Source: an uncultured Paracoccaceae bacterium
GTDB taxonomy: Bacteria; Pseudomonadota; Alphaproteobacteria; Rhodobacterales; Rhodobacteraceae
Length of the DNA stretch: 64,000 bases
Assembly: GCA_951812305.1 (NCBI GenBank)
Contig: CATOSB010000022.1
Coordinates: 1 to 64,000, forward strand
Reading direction: 5' to 3'
Both the position numbers and the translations under genes were made by a program. Below the pieces are notes generated by a model that had not been told where the DNA came from, made no database searches, and saw only the letters and a list, made by a program, of their open reading frames with translations. Positions 26,322 to 35,690 of the stretch are shown here, piece by piece (positions within the stretch are counted from its first letter, which is position 1; each line of letters begins with the position of its first letter).

Positions 26322-27008
26322 ATGTCCAACGTGAAAAAGATTTTGCTGGTCGACGATGATGATGATCTGCGCGAGGCACTGAGCGAACAATTGATCATGA
26401 CCGAAGATTTCGATGTCTTCGATGCCGCCGACGGCAGCGAAGCGATGATGAAGACAAAAGAGGGCCTGTTTGATCTGGTCATTCTTGATGTCGATTTGCC
26501 GGACACAGATGGCCGCGAACTTTGCAAATTGATGCGGAAACAAGGCGTTAAGTGCCCAATCGTTATGCTGACGGGCCATGACAGCGACAGCGACACGATC
26601 CTTGGGCTGGATGCTGGCGCGAATGACTACGTCACCAAGCCATTCAAGTTTCCGGTTCTGCTGGCCCGCATTCGCGCCCAGCTGCGGCAGCATGAGCAAT
26701 CCGAGGATGCGATATTCCAACTTGGGCCATACACGTTCAAGCCAGCGATGAAGATGCTGATCACCGAAGAGGATCGCAAGATCCGACTGACGGAGAAAGA
26801 AACGAATATCCTGAAATTCCTATATCGCGCGACCGAAGGCGTTGTGGCCCGCGATGTGCTTTTGCATGAAGTCTGGGGGTATAACGCAGGTGTTACGACG
26901 CACACGTTGGAAACCCACATCTACCGTTTGCGCCAGAAAATCGAGCCTGATCCGGGCAATGCCCGCCTGTTGGTCACTGAATCCGGCGGTTATCGGCTGG
27001 TGGCGTAA
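26322..27008 (+). CDS. OmpR/PhoB-family response regulator
   Basis: 228 residues from ATG 26322, preceded by AAAAGGA. The receiver domain (about 1-120) has the acidic pocket VDDDDD, phospho-acceptor D in LVILDVDLPDTDG, conserved T in MLTGHD and K in VTKPF. The C-terminal winged helix (about 135-228) has LTEKETNILKFL and HTLETHIYRLRQKIEP, then GYRLV. It binds DNA as a dimer after phosphorylation. No sensor kinase is adjacent, so it is an orphan here. It is followed by a strong terminator. Confidence 0.92.
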   Translation: MSNVKKILLVDDDDDLREALSEQLIMTEDFDVFDAADGSEAMMKTKEGLFDLVILDVDLPDTDGRELCKLMRKQGVKCPIVMLTGHDSDSDTILGLDAGANDYVTKPFKFPVLLARIRAQLRQHEQSEDAIFQLGPYTFKPAMKMLITEEDRKIRLTEKETNILKFLYRATEGVVARDVLLHEVWGYNAGVTTHTLETHIYRLRQKIEPDPGNARLLVTESGGYRLVA

Positions 27009-27111
27009 GGAATACCTGACTGTCGGAAATGGCGGCGATTTGTTAACCTATTTCCGACGAAACCTTCCCGTCCATTGTCCGGGTAATGACATGGAACCTC
27101 CCTGTTGGACT

Positions 27112-27139
27112 GCCCCGGCCTCGCGCCGGGGCCTTTTTT
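27112..27139 (+). terminator. Rho-independent terminator after the response regulator
   Basis: The arms gccccggc (27112-27119) and gccggggc (27125-27132) enclose a five-base loop and are followed by ctttttt. It lies between convergent genes (stops at 27008 and 27144). Confidence 0.88.
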
Positions 27140-27143
27140 AACC

Positions 27144-28004
27144 TTATCCTGGACGATCAAACCACGCTTGGATTTCTTTTCGCCGACCGCGTGACACCGG
27201 AATGACAGTTCCGTCGTTTAACTCCAGCACGATGCTTCCATTTTCCTTCGCAATTTGTACCACCGCGCCATAGGTTACCCAGTGTGATCTGTGTGGCTGC
27301 GCGCCGTCCAGACCGTCGAGTTGATCAATCAGATCCCGCAGCGCCGCGCGCACCATTTGTGTTCCGTCATCGGTGGTAATTTCGACGTAGTGTTCTACGG
27401 ATTTCAGATGTCGAATTTTCCTTGTCGGAATTTCTAATCCGGAGGCCATCAGCACTGTTGGTGCAATCGGGATGCTACCATCTTTGTTGGTGGTTATTGC
27501 CATGATCCAGTCGAAGCGGGGCAGCAGAAAAACCACTACAAGAAACTCAAACGCGAGAATCAGGGCGGAATACCGCAACATCTCGATAACGAAAAATGTC
27601 ACGTTGGGGTCGTAGGGTGCGCCAAAGACTTGGCCAAAAACCCATCGATTAATTCCAACCATGATGGACATCGTCAGCAGATGTAACAGCATTGTGGGAA
27701 TTGGTAGGGTTCTGAAAAGGATGGACAATACCCAAGACAATAGGCCGAGGAGGGCAAGCCAAATAGTGACCGTCAGCACGCCGTTAACCAGCATGTAAAT
27801 CAGCCTGATGTGCAGACCGACTGACACCGAATAAATTTCGGATTGGGCGATGCTGAGTGCGACAAGATAGGTGAAAAGGCTGACGCAAAACAACCGTGAG
27901 GATGCAATCTGCAAAACTTGCCCAAAATCGAGAGGGAATACCGTGCCATTCGTGGCAAAAACCGGCGTTTCATGCCAAAGAATTTTGTCGGAAGGCCCAT
28001 TCAT
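27144..28004 (-). CDS. Membrane-bound LytTR transcriptional regulator
   Basis: 286 residues from ATG 28004 (MNGPSDKILW), with GGGAATCAC upstream; an open frame to 28163 is not supported. Residues about 30-180 hold four or five hydrophobic helices (LFCVSLFTYLVALSI, LIYMLVNGVLTVTIWLALLGLLSWVLSILF, ALILAFEFLVVVFLLP). The C-terminal 100 residues are a LytTR DNA-binding domain (IRHLKSVEHYVEITTDDG, HRSHWVTYGAVVQIAKENGSIVLELNDGTVIPVSRGRRKEI). It has no receiver domain, so it probably senses a membrane signal directly. The target genes are unknown. Confidence 0.83.
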   Translation of the reverse strand: MNGPSDKILWHETPVFATNGTVFPLDFGQVLQIASSRLFCVSLFTYLVALSIAQSEIYSVSVGLHIRLIYMLVNGVLTVTIWLALLGLLSWVLSILFRTLPIPTMLLHLLTMSIMVGINRWVFGQVFGAPYDPNVTFFVIEMLRYSALILAFEFLVVVFLLPRFDWIMAITTNKDGSIPIAPTVLMASGLEIPTRKIRHLKSVEHYVEITTDDGTQMVRAALRDLIDQLDGLDGAQPHRSHWVTYGAVVQIAKENGSIVLELNDGTVIPVSRGRRKEIQAWFDRPG

Positions 28005-28205
28005 GTGATTCCCAATGAAGGCCGAGCAGTTCCGTGACGTCAATTGGTAACTCGTGGCATTGCGCCATGTTTTTTTGAGTTTTGAGTTACCGTGCCTTCG
28101 GCTCAGTGGCGCGGCCCGAAAGGTTGCCGCGCCACGCGCATTCTCTCTGGTGACTGATTTCATACACCGATAGTCTGAGCCGGAATCCGGTTATGAAAGT
28201 CTGCA

Positions 28206-28994
28206 ATGTCCATTACAATCTGTACCTGGAACATCAACTCGGTCCGCCTTCGCGAACCGATTGTCTTGAAGCTTTTAGAGGAAGAAGCGCCGGACATTCT
28301 GTGCTTGCAGGAATGCAAAAGCCCGGTTGAAAAGATCCCAATAGAAGGGTTTGCCGCGCTTGGGTATCAACACATGATCGCGCGCGGGCAGAAGGGGTAT
28401 AACGGCGTCGCGATACTGTCGAAGCTGCCGATTGAAGACGTGGGCGACAGGGATTTTGCTAACCTCAACCATGCGCGTCACGTCGTCGGGCGGTTGGAGA
28501 ACGGGTTGGTCATACAGAATTTCTATATTCCCGCCGGTGGCGATGTACCGGATCGCGAGGTGAACGAGAAATTCGGGCAAAAGCTCGATTACCTGACTGA
28601 AATGCGCGACCACTGGCATTCGGAAAAGCCGCAGAAAACCATCATTGTCGGCGATTTCAACATTGCGCCGCGCGAAGATGATGTCTGGAGTCATAAGCAG
28701 CTGTTGAAGGTCGTGAGCCACACGCCGGTTGAAGTCGAGCACCTGAGCGAAATGCAGGATGCGGGCGGTTGGGTCGACATCACGCGCAAGGACATTCCTG
28801 ACGGCAGTCTTTATAGCTGGTGGTCCTATCGCGCACGCGACTGGGATGCGGCGGACAAGGGTCGGAGGCTCGATCATGTTTGGGCCACACCCGACATAGC
28901 GAATGCAGGGCACTCAAGCCGGATCTTGCGTAATGCGCGCGGATGGGAAAAGCCTTCGGATCACGCGCCAGTATTTGCGACCTTTGATCTTTGA
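28206..28994 (+). CDS. xthA: Exodeoxyribonuclease III
   Basis: 262-residue DNA-repair nuclease and AP endonuclease of the EEP fold. Visible metal and catalytic motifs: TWNINSVRLR, LCLQECKSP (metal Glu), NFYIPAGG, VGDFNIAPREDDVW, GRRLDHVWATPDI and PSDHAPVFATF (catalytic His). The length is typical. It stands alone, downstream of a divergent regulator. Confidence 0.94.
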   Translation: MSITICTWNINSVRLREPIVLKLLEEEAPDILCLQECKSPVEKIPIEGFAALGYQHMIARGQKGYNGVAILSKLPIEDVGDRDFANLNHARHVVGRLENGLVIQNFYIPAGGDVPDREVNEKFGQKLDYLTEMRDHWHSEKPQKTIIVGDFNIAPREDDVWSHKQLLKVVSHTPVEVEHLSEMQDAGGWVDITRKDIPDGSLYSWWSYRARDWDAADKGRRLDHVWATPDIANAGHSSRILRNARGWEKPSDHAPVFATFDL

Positions 28995-29708
28995 CACCGT
29001 GAACGGCGGTCAACTTTTTGAAAAATCCGTATTCTTTTTGGCGCACTTTCCGCGTGTTGCATCAGACAGAAGTATGGAATTCCAGCCCTTTTCGTTGCAC
29101 TGTGATCTAGGGCAATACGTTCCGATTAAAGAAGGAATTTATTGACATGGCCGGATTCACACGACGAAGCCTCGTGATCGGTGCAAGCGTGGCGGCAGGC
29201 GTTGCGGGCGCAAGATATCTTGGTTCACAGTTGCCGGTTCTGGACGGGACGCAAAACATTGAAGCGCCGGGCGGCGAGGGGTTTCTGAACGACGCGAGCG
29301 GTCTCAGCCGCACGCCAGTTTCGAAGCATATCATTCTGCGCGATGAACCCGCCGAGATGCTGGTGAAAGCCCTGCGGGCCGAGTTGAAAGAGGCGGCGGA
29401 TGCCGGACGACCGGTCAATATCAGCGCCGCGCGGCATTCGATGGGGGCGCAGGCCATACCGCGCGACGGAACGGCCATAACATTTGCCAATAATTTTCTG
29501 GAGCCGGACACGCGCGGCGCGTCATACCGGGTTCATGCCGGGACCCGTTGGTCAGAGATCATCGGCGCGCTTGATCCTATCGGGTTCAGCCCGAAGGTCA
29601 TGCAATCGAACAACGATTTCGGGGTTGCCGCGACCTTCTGCGTTAACGCGCATGGCTGGCCCGTGCCGTTCGGACCGATGGGGGCGACGGTGCGTGCCAT
29701 CGAAATGG

Positions 29709-31094
29709 GAGTTATGGCTGAATCTGGTGTTCGCGTGGTTTGAGTGTTGGCGGTGCATCTGTTTGGATTGTTTTTGCAAAAACCCAATCCGACCCAAGAA
29801 GGACGCACCACCATGGACGAGACTAACATCGTTGAATTTGCCGGTCGAGAGGTCAGCCTTGATCCGTTGACTGAGCTTTTGCGCACGGGCGCGCAGGCTC
29901 TGATCCAAGCCGCCGTTCAAACTGAGCTTGCGGAATTGATGGATCGCTTTGCTCACCTCAAAACACCAGACGGGCGCGCCGGGGTGGTACGTAATGGCAG
30001 TCATCCCGCCCGTGAAATCCAAACGGGTGTTGGACCTGTGACCGTAGAGATTCCAAAGATACGCTCGAAAACCGGCAAGCCAGTGAGTTTCCGCTCCGCG
30101 CTCGTACCGCCCTACGTGCGCAAGACCAAGACGCTGCAGGCTGCGATCCCCTGGCTCTACCTCAAAGGCATTTCCACTGGCGAAATGGGAACGGCGCTGA
30201 AGGGTTTGCTCGGGGCTAATGCCACCGGATTTTCGGCCAAAACAGTTGCCAGATTGAAGGCCGAATGGGCCGCTGAATACAGGGCGTGGCGCACCGCAGA
30301 CCTGTCCCAAGACGAGTGGGTCTACATCTGGGCCGACGGTATTCACAGTGGCTTACGCGGCGAGGATCACAAGTTGCGCGCGCTGGTCGTGATCGGCGTA
30401 AATACCCGTGGTCAGAAACAATTTCTGGCAATCGAGGACGGCACTCGTGAAAGCACACAGAGCTGGAGGGAGGTTCTAATCGGCCTCAGAGAACGCGGTC
30501 TCAACACTCCAAAATTGGCCATCGGAGACGGTGCTCTGGGATTCTGGGCCGCTCTTGAAGAAACCTATCCGGGCACACCTCAACAACGCTGCTGGGTGCA
30601 TAAGACGGGCAACGTCCTCAACTGTTTTCCCAAGTCCACCCAGCCAAAAGCCAAAACGATGCTGCACGATATCTGGCGCGCTGAAACGCGCAAGTCAGCT
30701 GAACAAGCGTTCGATCTCTTCGTGAAAACGTTTGAAGACAAGTACCCCAAAGCCACCGCCTCGCTTCAGAAAGATCGAACCGAACTGCTGGCATTCTACG
30801 ATTTTCCCGCAATGCATTGGCAAAGCATCCGAACGACCAATCCAATTGAATCCGCCTTTGCCACGATCCGTCATCGCACCAAGCGCTCAAAGGGCTGTCT
30901 GGCCCGCGACGGCATGCTCCACATGATCTTCAAACTGGGGCAGTGCGCCGAACAAAACTGGCGCAAACTTCGCGGCTTCAATCATCTCGCCGACGTCATC
31001 CAAGGCGTCAATTTCAAAGACGGCATCAAGCAAACCCAGACCGAAACCGCCGCCGCATGAAAGATCCCGCAAACACCAGATTTGACAATAACTC
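29709..31094 (+). mobile_element. IS256-family insertion sequence, complete, 1386 bp
   Basis: Imperfect terminal inverted repeats of about 27 bp begin gagttat at both ends and share tctggtgtt. A perfect 9-bp target repeat, tcgaaatgg, is at 29700-29708 and 31095-31103, as expected for IS256 (8-9 bp). One intact transposase gene is inside. It interrupts the FAD oxidase gene in the same orientation. Confidence 0.93.
29813..31060 (+). CDS. IS256-family (mutator-type) transposase
   Basis: 415 residues from ATG 29813 (MDETNIVEFAG), with AAGGA upstream; earlier in-frame codons lie in the terminal repeat region. DDE residues are D in VYIWADGIHSG, D in LAIGDGALGFW and E in TNPIESAFATIRHRTKRSKGCL, with CWVHKTGNVLNCFP between, the standard IS256 layout. 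The frame is intact and probably functional. Confidence 0.93.
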   Translation: MDETNIVEFAGREVSLDPLTELLRTGAQALIQAAVQTELAELMDRFAHLKTPDGRAGVVRNGSHPAREIQTGVGPVTVEIPKIRSKTGKPVSFRSALVPPYVRKTKTLQAAIPWLYLKGISTGEMGTALKGLLGANATGFSAKTVARLKAEWAAEYRAWRTADLSQDEWVYIWADGIHSGLRGEDHKLRALVVIGVNTRGQKQFLAIEDGTRESTQSWREVLIGLRERGLNTPKLAIGDGALGFWAALEETYPGTPQQRCWVHKTGNVLNCFPKSTQPKAKTMLHDIWRAETRKSAEQAFDLFVKTFEDKYPKATASLQKDRTELLAFYDFPAMHWQSIRTTNPIESAFATIRHRTKRSKGCLARDGMLHMIFKLGQCAEQNWRKLRGFNHLADVIQGVNFKDGIKQTQTETAAA

Positions 31095-32025
31095 TCGAAA
31101 TGGTGCTGCCTGACGGAGAATTTGTGCGTGCCAGTCGGGAGGAGAACGCCGAGTTGTTCACGCACGCGATGGGCGGTTATGGCCTGACCGGGCTGATCAC
31201 CGCGCTTGAGGTTGACATGGTACCCAACCAGCGGTTGGAGCCGACATTCGATGAATTGCCCGCCAAAGAGTTTGCCGGGGCGTTTCAGGCAGCTTTGGAA
31301 GACCCGGATATTCCGATGGCCTATGGCCGGTTGAACGTTGCCCGTTCCCGGTTCTTTGAAGAGGCATTGTTGATCACCTACCGGCCAAGCGTGGATCAGG
31401 CCAACCTGCCTCCCGCGTCCGGCTCTGGCTGGATGAGCCATGTATCGCGTTATGTCTATCGCGCCCAGCTTGGGAACGAACGGATGAAGCGGTTCCGCTG
31501 GTGGAATGAAACGGTTGTTGGGCCAAGCATTGGCGGCGGGCCGGTGACGCGCAATTCGTTGATCAATGAACCGGTGGTGACACTGGATGATCGCGATCCA
31601 ACCCGCACAGATATCCTACACGAGTATTTCGTGGGTTTAGATCGGTTCAACGATTTTCTTGATGTCTGCCGTCGTGTAATCCCCGCGAGTTATCAGGAAT
31701 TCTTGAACGTCACATTGCGGTATGTGGCGCAGGACGATGAGGCATGGCTGAGTTATGCGCCTGTGCCGCGGATCGCCGCCGTGATGTCGTTCAGTCAGGA
31801 AATGACGGAACGGGGCGAGGCGGATATGCATCGCATGACCGAGGCGTTGATCGAAGGAATTCTCGGGATCGGCGGCAGCTATTATCTGCCTTATCGGCCC
31901 CACGCGACGCTGGATCAGTATCAACGGTGTTATCCGAGGGCTGCGGAATTTGCGGCAAAGAAGCGCGAGCTTGACCCGCAGTTGTTGCTTCGAAACGGGC
32001 TTTGGGACAATTACGCGGGGCGCCT

Positions 32026-32433
32026 ATGACATTGCTTCGAAAGATCGCTCTTGGGTATTTCGTCGTACTGACCGGCGCGGCGGCACTGAATTACATTCCG
32101 GGGTTGACGGATGAAGAAGGTCTGGCGTTTGGCATATTCGCGCTTGATATCTTCGACGATGCTTTGCATTTGGTTTCGGCGTTTTGGGCGCTGGCGGCGG
32201 CGTTGATTTCGCATCGGGCGGCGAAGATTTTCCTTGTGGTTTTCGGCGCGCTTTATCTGGCCGATGGCGCGATGGGTTTGGCCGTTGGGTCTGGGTATCT
32301 GGACATGGGGATTTTCACCAACGGCGTTCTGGATCTTGATTTCACGTTCAAGATATATGCCAATACGCCGCACATCGGATTGGGTGGTTTTGCTTTGCTT
32401 TCGGGTTTGTTTCTGGACCGAGGCCCCGCGTGA
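32026..32433 (+). CDS. Small four-helix membrane protein, unknown
   Basis: 135 residues from ATG 32026, overlapping the FAD oxidase stop by ATGA. About four hydrophobic helices (IALGYFVVLTGAAALNYIPG, LHLVSAFWALAAALIS, IFLVVFGALYLADGAMGLAVG, GLGGFALLSGLFL). Similar to DUF4383-like small membrane proteins, but I cannot name the family. It is coupled to the broken oxidase, so translation here may now depend on a ribosome start after the IS. Confidence 0.65.
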   Translation: MTLLRKIALGYFVVLTGAAALNYIPGLTDEEGLAFGIFALDIFDDALHLVSAFWALAAALISHRAAKIFLVVFGALYLADGAMGLAVGSGYLDMGIFTNGVLDLDFTFKIYANTPHIGLGGFALLSGLFLDRGPA

Positions 32434-33482
32434 TGCGGCTTCTCTGGCGCTGGTTTCGGCGAGCGCTGCTGGCCGTTCTGGTGTTGGTTTTGTTGCTTCT
32501 GGCACCGGTCGGTTACAATGAACTGGCGTGCCGGGGATCAGGTGAAACACTTCCGTACGAACCCCTGATCGCCGATCCGGATTGGCAGCGCGCCGAAGGG
32601 CGAACGCTGATGACTTATCCCGAATGGCATATCGTTCACGCTTACGACGACTATGCGGCCGTGATCCGCGACGGGGACCCTCATGAGTTTGGATATTTCC
32701 GCGCCATCGGCGGGTTTTGGGGATCGCTTTGTGCGCTGACGCAAGCGTCTGCAGAACACGGCGGGTTCAGCGGGGATATTAAACCGACGATCTATGTAAT
32801 CGGGGTGAGTTTCACATTCGAATTGCTGTTGAAAGCGGCCTACGAAGAAACGCTGGGACGGTTATTCGCGGTGCTTCGGGGGGCGGAGCGCGCGCCACTG
32901 GACGACCTGTCAGCGCGCCAAGCAACGGATTACGCAGCGTTTTTACAGCAAGTGCCTTGGTATCGGTGGGATTTCGCATCGGACGTCACCGCGTTGAAGC
33001 AAGCCAATACCAGCGTGTTGCGCGATACCGAACGACGCATCGCGCTTGGCATCGAATTTGGGGCCAAGGCGATTTACGCACGCGCGATTGCAGCGGCAGT
33101 GGCGAGCGCAGGCTTTGATGAGTTGCGCCTGCGCGTGGTCGTGTCGGGCTTTCCCGCAGCCAAGCTTGCCAATATCAAGGACGTGGCTGTGATTGATGAG
33201 ATTGCTGAAGGCATCGTCATTGAAACACCCCGTTATAGAGAACTCACGCATCTGATCGTGGACATGGCGGAAGATGGCGCGAATTTTGTCGAGATCGCCG
33301 GGAATGACGACATTATGTTGACTGCGATTTCACCGCGTGGCGAGGATCATGGTGGGTTGTTCGCCTTTGACCGGCAGGGTTACGGTGATGCCCGGCATCT
33401 GATCCTGTTGAAAGTCACGGAACTCGGCGATTGGTTGCGCCGAAGTGATCGGCCATCGCTGGAACATATCCATGACTATTAG
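32433..33482 (+). CDS. Conserved hypothetical protein with N-terminal membrane anchor
   Basis: About 349 residues from ATG 32433, which shares a base with the previous stop. One N-terminal helix (LLAVLVLVLLLLAPVGY) and a large domain outside the membrane follow. Recognisable but unassigned stretches are RTLMTYPEWHIVHAYDDYAA, FGYFRAIGGFWGSLCALTQ, YVIGVSFTFELLLKAAYE and FAFDRQGYGDARHLIL. I do not recognise the family. It lies in a run with the FAD oxidase and two small membrane proteins. Confidence 0.65.
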   Translation: MRLLWRWFRRALLAVLVLVLLLLAPVGYNELACRGSGETLPYEPLIADPDWQRAEGRTLMTYPEWHIVHAYDDYAAVIRDGDPHEFGYFRAIGGFWGSLCALTQASAEHGGFSGDIKPTIYVIGVSFTFELLLKAAYEETLGRLFAVLRGAERAPLDDLSARQATDYAAFLQQVPWYRWDFASDVTALKQANTSVLRDTERRIALGIEFGAKAIYARAIAAAVASAGFDELRLRVVVSGFPAAKLANIKDVAVIDEIAEGIVIETPRYRELTHLIVDMAEDGANFVEIAGNDDIMLTAISPRGEDHGGLFAFDRQGYGDARHLILLKVTELGDWLRRSDRPSLEHIHDY

Positions 33483-33774
33483 GCGTGTGGCCTTCGGATT
33501 TGTCGCGCTGTTCTGCGGCTGGATTCTGATTATGGCACTGGTCATGCGGTTTAGTGATGCTGCGCCCGCCGCCGTGGTAATCTTGCCGGGCGAACGGTTT
33601 CTTGCGCAAATGCCGGAGGCAGCAATCCTTTCGCACAATTCGGTTTCAATCACTTTGAAAGACGATGCACCTGGCTTCGCGGCTCGTCTTTATGCCGCTG
33701 GCGCCCTTCTGGTACTTCCGGCGGGCCTGACCGGATGTCTGCCGCTGCCGAAATTGGCGCGACAAACCGGCTGA
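33472..33774 (+). CDS. Small membrane protein, unknown
   Basis: 100 residues from ATG 33472 (MTIRRVAFGF), overlapping the previous gene by eleven bases. It has two hydrophobic helices (FGFVALFCGWILIMALVM; LYAAGALLVLPAGLTGCLPL) with a short loop between. No family recognised. It is the last gene of the run; cnoX begins about 50 bp later. Confidence 0.5.
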   Translation: MTIRRVAFGFVALFCGWILIMALVMRFSDAAPAAVVILPGERFLAQMPEAAILSHNSVSITLKDDAPGFAARLYAAGALLVLPAGLTGCLPLPKLARQTG

Positions 33775-33825
33775 TCCCCTTGCAACCATTGGGTCGGTAC
33801 GCCACATACACGGCAACCGATTTAT

Positions 33826-34758
33826 ATGGAGGCTCTGATGCTGGAGCTTGGACAAAACACTGCCGCCGAGGGCGGCGATCTGATCAAGGACGCAACCGAA
33901 GATAGCTTTGTCGCGGACGTGATCGAAGGCTCTGCCGAAACCCCTGTGATCGTTGACTTTTGGGCGACATGGTGCGGCCCTTGCAAGACGCTTGGCCCAA
34001 TGCTGGAAGAGGCTGTCAAACGCGCCAATGGTAAGGTCAAGATGGTCAAAGTCGACGTCGACGCCAACCAGCGGCTGGCGCAGATGTTGGCGCAACAGGG
34101 GCTGCCGTTGCAATCGATCCCGACTGTGGTTGCGTTTCATCAGGGGCGACCGGTGGACATGTTTCAGGGCGCCGTGCCGCAATCGGAACTCGACGCGTTT
34201 ATTTCCAAGGCCGCAGCACTTGCTGGCGACAGTGGATTGGGCGAGGCCGTGGAGGCGGCGGAAGAAATGCTGGAACAAGGTGCCGCGGTTGACGCTGCAC
34301 AGACTTTTTCCGCAATTCTGTCGGAAGAGCCGACCAATGCGGCGGCGTTTTCGGGTCTGGCACGGGCGCAGATCGCAATGGGCGATCTGGATCAGGCCGA
34401 AGCGATTTTGAACGGCGCACCTGCAGAAATCAGCGACGCGCCTGAGATTGAGGCCGCCCACGCACAGATCGAACTGGCGCGACAGGCGGCCAATGCAGGG
34501 CCCTTGGGTGAATTGCGCGCGGCTGTTGAAGCCAACGAAAGTGACCATCAGGCGCGATTTGACCTTGCGCAGGCGCTTCATGCCGGTGGAGAGGTCGAAG
34601 CGGCAGTGAACGAGTTGCTGGAACTATTCCGACGTGACCGGGAATGGAACGACGGCGCAGCAAAGGCGCAGCTATTCACGATTTTCGATGCGCTAAAGCC
34701 CGAGGATCCGATTGTTCTGAACGGGCGTCGCAAATTATCGTCAATGATATTTGCCTGA
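33826..34758 (+). CDS. CnoX/YbbN-type thioredoxin-TPR co-chaperone
   Basis: 310 residues. The thioredoxin domain (about 20-130) carries WATWCGPCK at residues 47-54, so both redox cysteines (50 and 53) are kept, with the cis-Pro in LQSIPTVVAF. The C-terminal part is helical TPR repeats (AVDAAQTFSAILSEEPTNAAAFSGLARAQIAMGDLDQAEAIL). In E. coli the homologue protects unfolded proteins from oxidation and hands them to chaperones; it lacks a CxxC there, while this one has it. ATG 33838 is an alternative start. Confidence 0.9.
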   Translation: MEALMLELGQNTAAEGGDLIKDATEDSFVADVIEGSAETPVIVDFWATWCGPCKTLGPMLEEAVKRANGKVKMVKVDVDANQRLAQMLAQQGLPLQSIPTVVAFHQGRPVDMFQGAVPQSELDAFISKAAALAGDSGLGEAVEAAEEMLEQGAAVDAAQTFSAILSEEPTNAAAFSGLARAQIAMGDLDQAEAILNGAPAEISDAPEIEAAHAQIELARQAANAGPLGELRAAVEANESDHQARFDLAQALHAGGEVEAAVNELLELFRRDREWNDGAAKAQLFTIFDALKPEDPIVLNGRRKLSSMIFA

Positions 34759-34785
34759 TCGGATTGGCCGGGTAGTGTAGCGGTC

Positions 34786-35427
34786 ATGTTTTCTGCCGCC
34801 GACCTGCCTGACACGATTCCGGTCTTTCCCCTGCCCGGCGCGCTTTTGCTGCCGCGCGCGCGGTTGCCACTACATATCTTTGAGCCTCGTTATCTGACGA
34901 TGCTGGATGATACGTTGAAAACATCGCACCGATTGATCGGTATGATTCAGCCCTTCGATGCGCATGATGGTAACGAAGCGTTGCACAAGATCGGATGCGC
35001 GGGGCGACTAGTTTCATTCTCGGAAACTGACGACGGCCGGTACATGATTACTCTCGCCGGTGTCTCGCGCTACCGGATCCTCTCCGAAGTTGAAGGATTC
35101 ACGCCATACCGCAAATTTGCGGTGTCCTGGAAAGACTTTGTCCGTGATCTGGGCCCGGCAGAGAGGGACGCCGATTTTGATCGCGACGTGTTTTTGTCAA
35201 GCCTTCGGCGGTTCCTTGGAGAACGCGACCTGAAAACGGATTGGGATGCGCTGCAGGGCGCAGAGGATGAAATGCTGATTAACTCGCTATCGATGCTGTG
35301 CCCGTTTGAACCGGAAGACAAACAGGCCTTGCTGGAGGCGCCGACGCTTTCCACGCGCCGTGAGACATTGCTGGCGTTGATTGAATTCGCGCTGCGCGGC
35401 GGTTCTGGTGAGGAGGTTATGCAATGA
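34786..35427 (+). CDS. Lon N-terminal-domain protein (no ATPase or protease domain)
   Basis: 213 residues matching only the substrate-binding N-terminal domain of Lon ([32 protein letters not shown], then [29 protein letters not shown]). No Walker motifs and no Ser-Lys dyad are present, as expected for this stand-alone family. The role is unknown, perhaps as an adaptor. It overlaps the Trm112-type gene by four bases. Confidence 0.87.
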   Translation: MFSAADLPDTIPVFPLPGALLLPRARLPLHIFEPRYLTMLDDTLKTSHRLIGMIQPFDAHDGNEALHKIGCAGRLVSFSETDDGRYMITLAGVSRYRILSEVEGFTPYRKFAVSWKDFVRDLGPAERDADFDRDVFLSSLRRFLGERDLKTDWDALQGAEDEMLINSLSMLCPFEPEDKQALLEAPTLSTRRETLLALIEFALRGGSGEEVMQ

Positions 35428-35615
35428 CCGAAAAGACCGAGGTCGCGGCCTATGACCGCAAAATGCTCGAGGCTCTGGTTTGTCCCAAATCGCACGGTGT
35501 GCTGAGTTACGATCCCGAGCGGCAGGAATTGATTTCTAAATCCGCCAATCTGGCCTATCCGATCCGTAATGGCATACCTGTCCTGCTGATCGACGAAGCA
35601 CGGACACTGGAATAG
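35424..35615 (+). CDS. Trm112-family small protein
   Basis: 63 residues, beginning [25 protein letters not shown]. The fold pattern ends [18 protein letters not shown], typical of the YcaR/Trm112 family. Only one of the usual zinc cysteines is kept (VCPKSHG). It overlaps the Lon-like gene (ATGA), so it is translationally coupled. Eukaryotic Trm112 activates methyltransferases; a similar role here is unproven. Confidence 0.87.
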   Translation: MTEKTEVAAYDRKMLEALVCPKSHGVLSYDPERQELISKSANLAYPIRNGIPVLLIDEARTLE

Positions 35616-35690
35616 GCACTTCACCGCGCCGGTTTGCCGCTGGCAATAGCCCGACACCCCCGCTAGAACCGCCCCCGAAGGGAACGGGAC

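Larger units (their letters stand above)
29147..32029 (+). pseudogene. FAD-linked (FAD_binding_4) oxidase, split by IS256
   Basis: The N-terminal part (29147-29708) starts with a twin-arginine-like signal (TRRSLVIGA and a hydrophobic stretch) and then a VAO/PCMH-type FAD domain (PVNISAARHSMGAQAI; FCVNAHGW). The C-terminal part resumes at 31104 (VLPDGEFVRASREENAELF, GGYGLTGLI) and ends at 32029. Removing IS256 and one 9-bp repeat gives AIEMVLPDGEF and a 495-residue open frame, so the gene was intact before insertion. The substrate is unknown; related enzymes oxidise lactones or sugars. It probably headed an operon with the three following genes. Confidence 0.86.

Noticed and set aside
33646-34581. 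A 311-codon minus-strand frame opposite cnoX
   Set aside because: The opposite strand encodes a clear thioredoxin-TPR protein with WCGPC; this frame has no recognisable content.
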